From the IMG/VR virus record IMGVR_UViG_3300030104_002165, positions 1-21,503 of that record: DNA of 21,503 bases; one strand, given 5' to 3'. This DNA is from a virus. A program made the translations under genes and the position numbers. Positions 1 to 6,683 of the stretch are shown here, piece by piece. The first letter of the stretch is position 1. Each line of letters begins with the position of its first letter. A model generated the notes under the pieces. It made no database searches and was not told the DNA's origin. It was given only the letters and a program-made list of their open reading frames with translations.

Positions 1-498
1 CACTTTAGTTTCCGGTAGAGTAAGAGCCGTAGCAATACCCAAGAACTGGTCTGTCTTGACTGATTCACCTGCTGTCGTGTGTGTCATCTCTACATCCATT
101 GGCGGAGTTTTGTAGGGTAAAATATGCAATGTGTCATTATTTCCTAAATTACCATCGCCACTTACCATACCCGGTGCAATTTTAATAGTTGTACCGTCGT
201 TTTCTACGATAGTAAAAACACGACCACCGTTTCCGGTATCGGGTAAATCACCGTCAGCAATGGCGGCGGTTGCTTTTTCCCATACAACTTGCGAACCTAC
301 AAGCATATTTTTCGGGTATCTCAACTTAGCACTACTGTCAAAAAGAGTAGAATTGTTTTGACTTGAAAAGGTAATCGTGGTAATACCACCCGCTGTAGCA
401 ATGTGGATGTTCGCATCAGTGTTATCACGAATTACCATTCCCGTTTCCGGTGCAAATGATACTTCTGCTAAATCTCCCTTATACACTGTGCTTGGCAT
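1..498 (-). CDS. Putative tail tube / structural protein, partial (C-terminus beyond left edge)
   Basis: An open frame of 166 codons starts at an ATG at 498 and runs to base 1 without a stop, so the gene is cut by the window edge. It begins MPSTVYKGDLAEVSF and continues as a Thr/Gly/Asp-rich, strand-rich sequence with no transmembrane segment and no cysteines. It starts 10 bases after the stop of the preceding 149-residue gene. A beta-rich protein placed directly after the connector and tail-completion candidates is where tailed viruses usually encode the tail tube or another major tail protein. That role is inferred from position and composition; no catalytic motif is visible and I do not recognise a named family with certainty. 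The open frame itself is certain from the sequence. Confidence 0.8.
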   Translation of the reverse strand, partial: MPSTVYKGDLAEVSFAPETGMVIRDNTDANIHIATAGGITTITFSSQNNSTLFDSSAKLRYPKNMLVGSQVVWEKATAAIADGDLPDTGNGGRVFTIVENDGTTIKIAPGMVSGDGNLGNNDTLHILPYKTPPMDVEMTHTTAGESVKTDQFLGIATALTLPETKV

Positions 499-508
499 GT
501 TAATCAAC

Positions 509-958
509 TCATGGTATTGCTTCTGCGAGAATTACTACTTCTATTTGGAATGTCATGCGGAATAATTGCTTGCTACGGTCGGAAAGGTCGGTGCGGGTCT
601 TGAAAACTAAACGGTCAAAACTTACTCCATCCCCCTTTCGCTTACTATGAACTACCCTACGCACTTCGTTCTCAAGTGCTTGCAGATGCTTCCTACCCTT
701 AATTGTTCGCATGTCAACGGTGATATTGATACGAGAAGTGACGAAATCGTAGAATAATTCGGGTGCTTCTTCGTTATGTGCTGTCTCGTAGCACAGGACA
801 TAATCATGCCGTTGAAGGTCAAGCCGCTTTCCTCTTTCCGGCGAAGTGTCTGCAATGTCAAGAACAATCGGGCGTATATTGCTGGTGTTCGCCCTATTCC
901 ATTCAGTTTGAAATAAACCTATGACAACATCGAGTGATTCAGTCCATGTCGCTACCAT
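509..958 (-). CDS. Putative tail-completion / head-closure protein
   Basis: A 149-residue protein starting MVATWTESLDVVIGLF and ending in a strand-rich stretch (FRMTFQIEVVILAEAIP). Its start shares one base with the stop of the upstream gene (TAATG), and a GAGGGTGG ribosome site lies just before it. The layout of an N-terminal helix, a central beta part and a helical stretch with many charged residues near 85-105 resembles small neck or tail-terminator proteins. It lies between the 520-residue connector candidate and a probable tail tube gene, which fits a protein that caps the tail or closes the head. There is no enzyme motif. The function is inferred from order and size only. Confidence 0.75.
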   Translation of the reverse strand: MVATWTESLDVVIGLFQTEWNRANTSNIRPIVLDIADTSPERGKRLDLQRHDYVLCYETAHNEEAPELFYDFVTSRINITVDMRTIKGRKHLQALENEVRRVVHSKRKGDGVSFDRLVFKTRTDLSDRSKQLFRMTFQIEVVILAEAIP

Positions 959-1329
959 TAGATACCACCCTCTATTTTGTCGCTAAGTTCTTTGAAGTTT
1001 AAAGGAATTATAAAACCATCCTTAAATTGAAGGTTTTTTTCCGCCATCTTAGGATTTTGCCGTAGCATGGCATCATCGGTGGCATTCAAGAGTTTCTCCA
1101 TCTCTTCATCGGTGGCTTGTTTTTTATTTGAAGTGTTAAAATAACCACGCTCGGTTTTGCGTAATCCGTGAGCAGTAGCCTCTATATCCATCATTCGTTC
1201 ACGAAAGTCTTCGGGTTCTTGAGTAAACTCTTCTCGCATTCGCTTTTGCAACTGCTTGTCTTTGACATACATTTCAGTAAGTTGAGTGTGAAAGTTGTCT
1301 CCGGCTTTGGTGAACTCTCTCACGCTCAT
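958..1329 (-). CDS. Hypothetical helical protein in the neck module
   Basis: A 123-residue, highly charged protein, mostly predicted helix by eye (for example MREEFTQEPEDFRERMMDIE around residues 31-50), with no cysteine, no signal peptide and no membrane segment. The start ATG overlaps the stop of the 520-residue gene in an ATGA arrangement, and the next gene overlaps its stop, so translation is probably coupled through all three. In head-neck modules such small helical proteins may be adaptors, chaperones or virion components. I do not recognise the family, and the sequence gives no direct clue to function. Confidence 0.75.
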   Translation of the reverse strand: MSVREFTKAGDNFHTQLTEMYVKDKQLQKRMREEFTQEPEDFRERMMDIEATAHGLRKTERGYFNTSNKKQATDEEMEKLLNATDDAMLRQNPKMAEKNLQFKDGFIIPLNFKELSDKIEGGI

Positions 1330-2888
1330 TCAAAGACCACCATTTCAACATACTTTGGTAGAGTTCGGTCAATCTCGGCTTGGTAAAGTTGCACCTTGCT
1401 GGCAAGGTCAATGTTTTGAGTTCCTTCGGGAATAAGCACTGAACGGTCATCGGACATGAGTAATTCAATTGCTACCATCTTGGTGCAAATATCTTCAATA
1501 GCCTTTTCTAAATATCTTTCACCGTAAATGTAAGACACTTTAATTGCATTCCATTCAAAAAACGGATATGAGTTGTTGAAGTAAATAATACCTACTTCAT
1601 GGTCCATCCACCAATCACGGAGTCGTGCGCTGTCTCCACTGCTTGAGCCGCCTTGTAGGTCAACCAAAAGAGATTGTTGAGTGATAGTCCCTGTAATTGC
1701 ACCCAAACTACCTGTGACCGCTACGCATCCAGTAAAGGATGTAGCGGTTTTACCAGTGTATCGGAATACATCACCGCTGGCATCAATAGCCACACCAGCG
1801 TTTACGAATCCTGTGGTAGATGCTACATTGACTGTAGTAGAGTCAAGACTTGTAAAAGTAGTGCTGTTGGTCTGTGTTTGGTCTATCTCAATGTTTGATG
1901 ATGTAGTTACCATACTGCATACTTCACCGCTTTTTACACCACGCATACTTGTAACTTTGACAACACCTGTTCCGTAGTCAGCATTCGCAGTGGCGTAAAA
2001 CTCGTTATGTAAGGCAACATTTGATGTTGAACCTTCAAGTGTAAAAGCGGGTGAAAACTCCACAGCCGCTTTACTTACCCTATCTTCTTTGTTTACAAGG
2101 TCAGCAAAGTTTTGGGCCACTGTAGAAGCATCAAAGTCATCTCGCCACTGCCCTGTACCTGTTCCTTGAGCAAGAGTAGCCACACTACCATTACCGGGTG
2201 ACATGTAAACAGCCGCCGAAGCAAGGTCGGAAACATCATCAAACTTGATACGGGCTTCTGCCGCACCGATTTCACGGTAATCATCACCTTGCCATAATTC
2301 AAGGCGAAGGATTTGCTGGATATTCCTAAAAAGCAGGGGTGCAGTGCCGACATAATCGGTATAATATCGTCGTCGGTATGGCTTGTAGGTATCGAAGTTG
2401 ATATACTCGGCTGAAACCAAATAAGGTCGCCAAGCGTTGCGAGTGAGATTGTCTATACGGTCTTGCATCTTGAGGATAACATGGTCCACTTTGGCCTTTG
2501 TCATTCCACGAGTGCGCCCATCGGTAAACGATGCTTGATTTTGCACATATGTATTGTCAGCGGCTTGATAATCAGCCGCCGTAATACTGCCACTGAAAGC
2601 CAGTTTTACACCGCTGGCTGAACTGGTGATAGCAGTAATAACTTTTTCAAAACCCATAGGGTCAGCATCGGAGTATATCAGTATGGTATCACCAACACTG
2701 AATCCTATACTTCGATAGTCGCCGCCAGTGACAAACACACCATCAGTCGCACTGTCCGAACTGACAAGAACAGCCTCGGTAGGGCCAATGTCGAGTAGGT
2801 CAGCGACTTTTTGGGCGGTGGTGTACACAGTCTCGGAGGGGTTGAGAGGCCGAGTTTCCGGCTCACCGGGACTGAATACTATTGGCAT
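1326..2888 (-). CDS. Putative head-tail connector / neck protein with beta-rich insertions
   Basis: A 520-residue protein. The middle (about 120-205) has Arg/Tyr-rich and helical segments (KVDHVILKMQDRIDNLTRNA). The C-terminus (about 455-520) is helical (YLEKAIEDICTKMVAIELL) and resembles the helical cores of phage connector proteins. Between them, near 345-400, is a strand-rich module containing GVAIDASGDVFRYTGKTATS, a FxYTGKTATSFTGC-type pattern often seen in phage structural proteins. Its length exceeds that of usual single-domain connectors, consistent with inserted beta domains. The ribosome site is TGAGGGAGG, which includes the stop of the upstream gene. The order capsid, small proteins, this protein, tail-completion candidate supports a neck role. 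That role is inferred, not proven. Confidence 0.75.
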   Translation of the reverse strand: MPIVFSPGEPETRPLNPSETVYTTAQKVADLLDIGPTEAVLVSSDSATDGVFVTGGDYRSIGFSVGDTILIYSDADPMGFEKVITAITSSASGVKLAFSGSITAADYQAADNTYVQNQASFTDGRTRGMTKAKVDHVILKMQDRIDNLTRNAWRPYLVSAEYINFDTYKPYRRRYYTDYVGTAPLLFRNIQQILRLELWQGDDYREIGAAEARIKFDDVSDLASAAVYMSPGNGSVATLAQGTGTGQWRDDFDASTVAQNFADLVNKEDRVSKAAVEFSPAFTLEGSTSNVALHNEFYATANADYGTGVVKVTSMRGVKSGEVCSMVTTSSNIEIDQTQTNSTTFTSLDSTTVNVASTTGFVNAGVAIDASGDVFRYTGKTATSFTGCVAVTGSLGAITGTITQQSLLVDLQGGSSSGDSARLRDWWMDHEVGIIYFNNSYPFFEWNAIKVSYIYGERYLEKAIEDICTKMVAIELLMSDDRSVLIPEGTQNIDLASKVQLYQAEIDRTLPKYVEMVVFE

Positions 2889-2895
2889 ACATTAC

Positions 2896-2904
2896 CCTCC
2901 CTCA
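2896..2904 (-). promoter_or_regulatory. Ribosome site containing upstream stop (connector gene)
   Basis: TGAGGGAGG: the TGA stop of the acidic 298-residue gene forms the first bases of the ribosome site for ATG 2888. Spacing to the ATG is about seven bases. Confidence 0.6.
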
Positions 2905-3798
2905 TGGATTATATTGATTCATTCCTTCTCGCAATGTAGGTGCTGGTATGCTTGCCGCAGGTGGCATTCGCATGTCATTTTCAGCAATGAGTTGAGCGAA
3001 TGCTAATTCATCGGGGGTAAGAAGTTGGTTGTCTTCGGGTTCTTCTTGCATGAGTTGGTAATCCTCCATTACATTAGCCCCTAATTGACTGTAAGGATGT
3101 GGTCTTTCTGCCCGCATTGGGTTCTCACCGTGTGCTTTTGGTACATAAGGGTCTTCACCATATCGGAAAAACTTGTCATTAGGGCCATGTTTTTCACCCG
3201 GCATTCGTTGGAACTCCGGTCTTTTACCAGCATCAGCAGGGAATTGTAGATTCTTCAATATACTCCAAGCATCACGCATAGGAACTTGGCGAGAGGTCAT
3301 GATACGGCGCATGTGTTCAGCCTCTTTATCGGGGTCAAAGGTAGCGGCCATAGCCTCTTCTTTTGAAGCAAAAGACGGTTCCCCTGTTTCTTGCCTCATT
3401 TTTTCTTCTTCCTCTTCGGTAGGTATCGTTTGACGAAGTTTACCACTTTCGTCAAAAAGTTCACTTTGTCTGCGTTTTAATTCATCGGACATCTCCTCGG
3501 ATGAAGGGTATTCTTCACCTTCGACATCGGGTTCACTAAGCGATTCTTGGAGGTTTTGCCCCTCAAAGGGCATCCTTTCGCCCATAAACTTGAGTCCATG
3601 TTTATCCGGGTTCTCTACAGCATCTCTCATGAGCATATCACGAGACTGTGAGAATTGTTCACCTTGAGCATCGCCGCCAGCATCACGAAGAGAAGAAGCG
3701 GCTTGCTTGTTCGCCCATTGTTGAAGGCGCATTTCTTGGCCGTCTTGAGTAAGAACCTTCTGTCGGTGAGGCATTACGGCTTTAATTAAAATCTTCAT
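2902..3798 (-). CDS. Hypothetical acidic virion-module protein with DAWxxLK motif
   Basis: With the ATG at 3798 the product is 298 residues, starting MKILIKAVMPHRQKV; this leaves four bases after the upstream stop. A GTG at 3825 would add nine residues and overlap the upstream gene, and I think it less likely. The protein is rich in Glu, Asp, Met and Pro, with an acidic run of five Glu (PTEEEEEK) and little sign of a compact fold. A motif MRDAWSILKNLQ in the middle recalls the DAWRFLK and DAWNTL peptides near the ends of two proteins in the terminase region. It could be a scaffold-like, adaptor or ejected protein. I do not recognise a family. Confidence 0.75.
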   Translation of the reverse strand: MKILIKAVMPHRQKVLTQDGQEMRLQQWANKQAASSLRDAGGDAQGEQFSQSRDMLMRDAVENPDKHGLKFMGERMPFEGQNLQESLSEPDVEGEEYPSSEEMSDELKRRQSELFDESGKLRQTIPTEEEEEKMRQETGEPSFASKEEAMAATFDPDKEAEHMRRIMTSRQVPMRDAWSILKNLQFPADAGKRPEFQRMPGEKHGPNDKFFRYGEDPYVPKAHGENPMRAERPHPYSQLGANVMEDYQLMQEEPEDNQLLTPDELAFAQLIAENDMRMPPAASIPAPTLREGMNQYNP

Positions 3799-3802
3799 AG
3801 TA

Positions 3803-4102
3803 TCACATTCTGTTCTTTTCGTCACGGTCGCCTAAGTTGTATTCCATTGGTTTATCGCAAGTAGCACATGTGGCTCTCCATAAGAAATGAAGAAAGCCGC
3901 AGTGTGTACAGCGTGTACCTGAACCTATGTTCAACACATCACCGATATTACGATTGCGGTTACGCTGTTGAGATGTAATACCTTTGAGTGGATTTTGAGC
4001 ATCAATTACAGCCGAAGAACCGTAGTCAGTATCAACTTTAACGCCTTGCTTCTCCGAGCGAACCATGTCGCTAAGGTCAAGAGAACGAACATCGAATCCC
4101 AT
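3803..4102 (-). CDS. Small zinc-ribbon protein
   Basis: A 99-residue protein with two CxxC pairs near the C-terminus (C65, C68, C79, C82; RCTHCGF ... TCATCDKP), the arrangement of a zinc ribbon or rubredoxin-like knuckle. The N-terminal 60 residues are polar, with a short basic stretch (RNRNRN, 48-53). It lies in a run of small genes between the capsid genes and the connector candidate. It is preceded by a strong GAGGTGAG ribosome site that uses the upstream stop. Zinc binding is inferred from the cysteine spacing. A structural or nucleic-acid-binding role are both possible and neither is shown. Confidence 0.75.
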   Translation of the reverse strand: MGFDVRSLDLSDMVRSEKQGVKVDTDYGSSAVIDAQNPLKGITSQQRNRNRNIGDVLNIGSGTRCTHCGFLHFLWRATCATCDKPMEYNLGDRDEKNRM

Positions 4103-4109
4103 ACCTACT

Positions 4110-4116
4110 CACCTCA
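4110..4116 (-). promoter_or_regulatory. Ribosome site containing upstream stop (99-residue gene)
   Basis: TGAGGTG, continuing AGTAGGT to ATG 4102. The TGA is the stop of the 67-residue gene. Two GG-rich cores lie in the stretch, so ribosome binding should be strong. Confidence 0.6.
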
Positions 4117-4317
4117 AGCGAGTTGGTATGTCACCATGACAAAAACATTACCCAACACAGGGAATACTTCGGTATCAATCACAGAACTTGTACTGCTTGA
4201 ATCGGCTACTGCTTGGATAAGACCTTGAACAGTTGCCGCCCATGTAGCCGCATCGTTTACCTCTTTAGGTGAAAAAGGGCCGAAGCACTTTACACCAATT
4301 TTGGTTAATGATGCCAT
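4114..4317 (-). CDS. Hypothetical small protein
   Basis: A 67-residue protein (MASLTKIGVKCFGPFS...), with an Ala/Ser-rich middle and a C-terminus that is hydrophobic and strand-like (VFVMVTYQLA). Its GAGGTGG ribosome site, ten bases of spacing after the upstream stop, and fit into a tight row of genes of the same strand support it as real. No motif or family is recognised. It may be a minor structural protein. Confidence 0.65.
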   Translation of the reverse strand: MASLTKIGVKCFGPFSPKEVNDAATWAATVQGLIQAVADSSSTSSVIDTEVFPVLGNVFVMVTYQLA

Positions 4318-4323
4318 TTAAGC

Positions 4324-4330
4324 CACCTCA
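4324..4330 (-). promoter_or_regulatory. Ribosome site containing upstream stop (67-residue gene)
   Basis: TGAGGTG followed by GCTTAA and ATG 4317. The TGA is the stop of the 110-residue gene. Confidence 0.6.
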
Positions 4331-4660
4331 AGAACGGCGACCAATTGCAATGAATGTTCCTGCTTGTTCCGGGGCTTTTAAGGTAGCATTGCCACCGGCG
4401 GCCACTTCACCAGCACTGATACGGATTGTAGTACCGTCGATACGAACATCGGGTGCAAACACAACTGTTGATGTTGCTGGTGTTGCACCTGTATCGGTTG
4501 TATCACGAGTAGCGATAGCACCACTGCTGTTTGCACCAGCAAAGTCAATACTTGCAAGTATAGAACTCAAGTCAATGTTAATGTCGGTGGCACCATAGGA
4601 ACCTGTGACAATCATTCGGTCACCAAATACGGTTGGTCGGGGGTCAATTGTAATAGCCAT
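4328..4660 (-). CDS. Hypothetical beta-rich structural protein
   Basis: A 110-residue protein rich in Ala, Thr, Gly and Ile with alternating hydrophobic residues (for example RMIVTGSYGATDINIDLSS), suggesting a beta-sandwich. Its start overlaps the stop of the upstream gene (TAATG). It has no Cys, no membrane segment and no signal peptide. The composition resembles that of the 154-residue protein after the capsid gene, so both may decorate the capsid or form part of the neck. This is inference from composition and place only. Confidence 0.7.
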   Translation of the reverse strand: MAITIDPRPTVFGDRMIVTGSYGATDINIDLSSILASIDFAGANSSGAIATRDTTDTGATPATSTVVFAPDVRIDGTTIRISAGEVAAGGNATLKAPEQAGTFIAIGRRS

Positions 4661-5040
4661 TATTCTTCATCTCCTAATGTTTCTGTGGTATCTTCAACTT
4701 GACTTAAAGGTTCCTCAACTACTGTAGGATTCAAGTATTCTTCTACAAGTTTAAGTCCGGCTGTCTTTGTAAGATAACCAGCACCCGTAGAAATGTCTTT
4801 TTCTTTTAACCAAGCGAGAATATTTTTGCGACTCCACCCTATATCGGGCAAGCCGTCATTATCTGTGTCTGTGCTAACACCTTCGTCACCTTCAATTAAA
4901 AAGCGTGATTCGGGTAGTGTATGTCGCCATTCATTAAGCCATAGTTGACTTACTTCGACTTTTTCACCACGAGTCCACATACCCATTGTATGTCGCATTG
5001 GGCGTTCAAAAAACGGTCCCAAAAAGGTAACAGTAGGCAT
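4660..5040 (-). CDS. Hypothetical protein with Asp-rich possible calcium-binding loop and helical domain
   Basis: A 126-residue protein. Residues 1-50 contain a basic/aromatic segment (GPFFERPMRHTMGMWTRGEK). Around residues 57-67 there is DTDNDGLPD, the Dx[DN]xDGxxD pattern of calcium-binding loops such as thrombospondin type 3 repeats. Next follows a short helical segment (GWSRKNILAWLKEKD) resembling SAP/LEM-like helical modules seen in some phage head proteins, then an acidic tail. The gene follows the 154-residue gene with a TGAGGTG ribosome site. Calcium binding is only suggested by the single motif. A head-completion or adaptor role is possible. Confidence 0.7.
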   Translation of the reverse strand: MPTVTFLGPFFERPMRHTMGMWTRGEKVEVSQLWLNEWRHTLPESRFLIEGDEGVSTDTDNDGLPDIGWSRKNILAWLKEKDISTGAGYLTKTAGLKLVEEYLNPTVVEEPLSQVEDTTETLGDEE

Positions 5041-5046
5041 TTAGCC

Positions 5047-5053
5047 CACCTCA
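5047..5053 (-). promoter_or_regulatory. Ribosome site containing upstream stop (126-residue gene)
   Basis: TGAGGTG followed by GGCTAA and ATG 5040. The TGA is the stop of the 154-residue gene. The layout is nearly the same as at 4324. Confidence 0.6.
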
Positions 5054-5515
5054 ATTAAGCACTATTGCTGTAACTGTTCCTGCGCCAGCCGCTTCGCCGT
5101 GAAGAGTAAGGCCCGGAAGTGCGCCACCAGTCTTAGCAAAAGCCGCTGTTCCTACATTAGTGAAAGTTGCAGAAAGTGTTTTGTCTGCCACTGCACAGGT
5201 AGTTCCGAGGATTCCAATAACTTTTGAAACACCTGCGGTGAAAACCATTGTTTGTTCAGCCGCATCAGCAAGTGTAAATGCCACTGTTATCAGTCGCATA
5301 CTACCGACAGCATTACCGTCAGTGTTACTTGCTTTGAAACCTCCAAGAGTTCCGGGGTAAGAACCACCGGAGTTACCATCCAACCAACCTGTTTCTTCAA
5401 TTGGTGTTCCTGTTCGTAGGTCAAGGTCCAAGAGGACATCAACTGTGCCATCAGTAAAGTCACCAGTTTCGTAACTGATTGTCATGCCTTTGTGTACTTC
5501 TGTTTGCGTTGCCAT
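5051..5515 (-). CDS. Putative capsid decoration or minor capsid protein
   Basis: A 154-residue, beta-rich protein (many Gly, Thr, Ala; few charged residues) encoded directly after the major capsid gene, the usual position of a decoration or cement protein. The start ATG at 5515 has a GGAGATGA ribosome site. The leader shares an identical 17-base string, AAAAAAAATAATGGAGA, with the leader of the capsid gene, which fits similarly high expression. The middle part (SKVIGILGTTCAVADKTLSA) and C-terminus (AGAGTVTAIVLN) have strand-like alternation. No family is recognised with certainty; the decoration role rests on position, composition and the shared leader. Confidence 0.75.
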   Translation of the reverse strand: MATQTEVHKGMTISYETGDFTDGTVDVLLDLDLRTGTPIEETGWLDGNSGGSYPGTLGGFKASNTDGNAVGSMRLITVAFTLADAAEQTMVFTAGVSKVIGILGTTCAVADKTLSATFTNVGTAAFAKTGGALPGLTLHGEAAGAGTVTAIVLN

Positions 5516-5524
5516 AATTTTTCA

Positions 5525-5541
5525 TCTCCATTATTTTTTTT
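5525..5541 (-). promoter_or_regulatory. A-rich leader with ribosome site before decoration candidate
   Basis: The second copy of AAAAAAAATAATGGAGA, nine bases before ATG 5515. The bases around the two copies differ, so the identity is limited to the leader itself. It ends in the GGAGA part of the ribosome site. Confidence 0.6.
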
Positions 5542-5552
5542 CTCAATCACCA

Positions 5553-6653
5553 TCACTTTAGGTCACGAATTGAAGCGTGTCCTCCGAAGAAAGTGGTCCA
5601 TAGTTCTCCCATAGTTCGATACATTCCTTCTTGTCCAAGACGGTTGATTGCGAATGGGTCGCCGGTTTCGATACCGGATTCAAAGTATTGCGTTGGGATA
5701 GCAGTAGAGAAGTAGAGATAATCCGTGTCGAGGAAATACATACGACTCAATGTGTCTGCTTGAACATCCTTAGATGGGATGATAGGAACACCGTTGTAAG
5801 TTGCAACGATGAAACCTGCTTCAATACCCGGAACACCCTTAACTCCGTTGTAGGTAGGAGTGATACGCTTTTCCTCCATGAATCGCTGTTGCGATTGGAG
5901 AAGTTGTTGAAGTCGCATCAAAGTGTCATATCCAGTGAGGATAACCTTTGGATTACCACCACGAGTCCAGCACTTTTGGAAGATAGTGTCCAAGTGGTCG
6001 AGGGACAAAGTTCGGTCAGTGCCGGAGTTTTCATCATGTTCAGCCAAAGACCAAGAGTTTGCACTTCGGTCAATACTGTAAATGTCTTCGTTTGAAGAAG
6101 CAGATGCACCGGTAGTAACACGGTCAAGAGACTCAAAATCGTTTCCAGCGGCAGTAGCCTTGTCAACAAGAAGCATCTTGTTAATATGCTCGGCGTGGTG
6201 CTTACCCATTTCTTCTTTGAGGATTGAACGAATGTCGCCCAGTCCGTCATCCTTGTCAGCAAGGAACATTGCAGTTTCGCTCATGTCGAATGTGTGAACA
6301 ATCGTCTTTGGCTTTGCGGCGATGTGTTGGAAAACAGGTTTAGTAGTGTCCGGTAGTGTTGCGTTTTCTGCAACACCGCCACCAACAGTGAACGAAGGTC
6401 GTTCAGTGATGACTCGCCATCCACTGCGTTCCCACGGTCGCTTTGGTAGAATTGAAAATGCGTTGAACTCTTGGTTCAATTGCGACCATACTTTGCGACC
6501 ATAAATCGCTTGGTATGTTCCTGCTGTGCTTGATAGCATGGGGCTGTCAGCCTTGAGTAATTCACTACCGGAGTAGGAATAACCCATTGCATTGCCAGCA
6601 CCATAAAAGTACCGTTCCATGTCAGTTACGCTTCGTATGTAGTCTCGTGCCAT
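5553..6653 (-). CDS. Major capsid protein (HK97-like)
   Basis: A 366-residue protein starting MARDYIRSVTDMERYF, directly downstream of the prohead protease-scaffold gene, the standard place for an HK97-fold capsid protein. An upstream in-frame GTG at 6662 would add three residues, but a GGAGAG site lies at the right distance from the ATG at 6653. The N-terminal region resembles the arm of HK97-like capsids. Middle segments such as KVILTGYDTLMRLQQLL and the C-terminal NRLGQEGMYRTMGELWTTFFGGHASI, with Gly/Thr-rich loops, fit the family by eye. It has no long N-terminal delta domain, consistent with the scaffold being carried by the upstream protease gene. Role: the shell subunit, made in many copies and rearranged during maturation. 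Confidence 0.85.
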   Translation of the reverse strand: MARDYIRSVTDMERYFYGAGNAMGYSYSGSELLKADSPMLSSTAGTYQAIYGRKVWSQLNQEFNAFSILPKRPWERSGWRVITERPSFTVGGGVAENATLPDTTKPVFQHIAAKPKTIVHTFDMSETAMFLADKDDGLGDIRSILKEEMGKHHAEHINKMLLVDKATAAGNDFESLDRVTTGASASSNEDIYSIDRSANSWSLAEHDENSGTDRTLSLDHLDTIFQKCWTRGGNPKVILTGYDTLMRLQQLLQSQQRFMEEKRITPTYNGVKGVPGIEAGFIVATYNGVPIIPSKDVQADTLSRMYFLDTDYLYFSTAIPTQYFESGIETGDPFAINRLGQEGMYRTMGELWTTFFGGHASIRDLK

Positions 6654-6662
6654 ATATTTCAC

Positions 6663-6679
6663 TCTCCATTATTTTTTTT
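6663..6679 (-). promoter_or_regulatory. A-rich leader with ribosome site before capsid gene
   Basis: Reads AAAAAAAATAATGGAGA on the coding strand, ending in the GGAGA ribosome site for the major capsid start at 6653. The same 17 bases precede the 154-residue gene. An A-rich stretch just before the ribosome site is known to raise translation in bacteria and can mark unstructured leaders; this effect here is inferred. A transcription start in this stretch is also possible but not shown. Confidence 0.6.
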
Positions 6680-6683
6680 ATTT

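Noticed and set aside
131-565. Two plus-strand open frames near the left edge
   Set aside because: They overlap the continuous minus-strand frame from 498 to the edge and the end of the 149-residue gene; they have no ribosome site and lie against the direction of all other genes.
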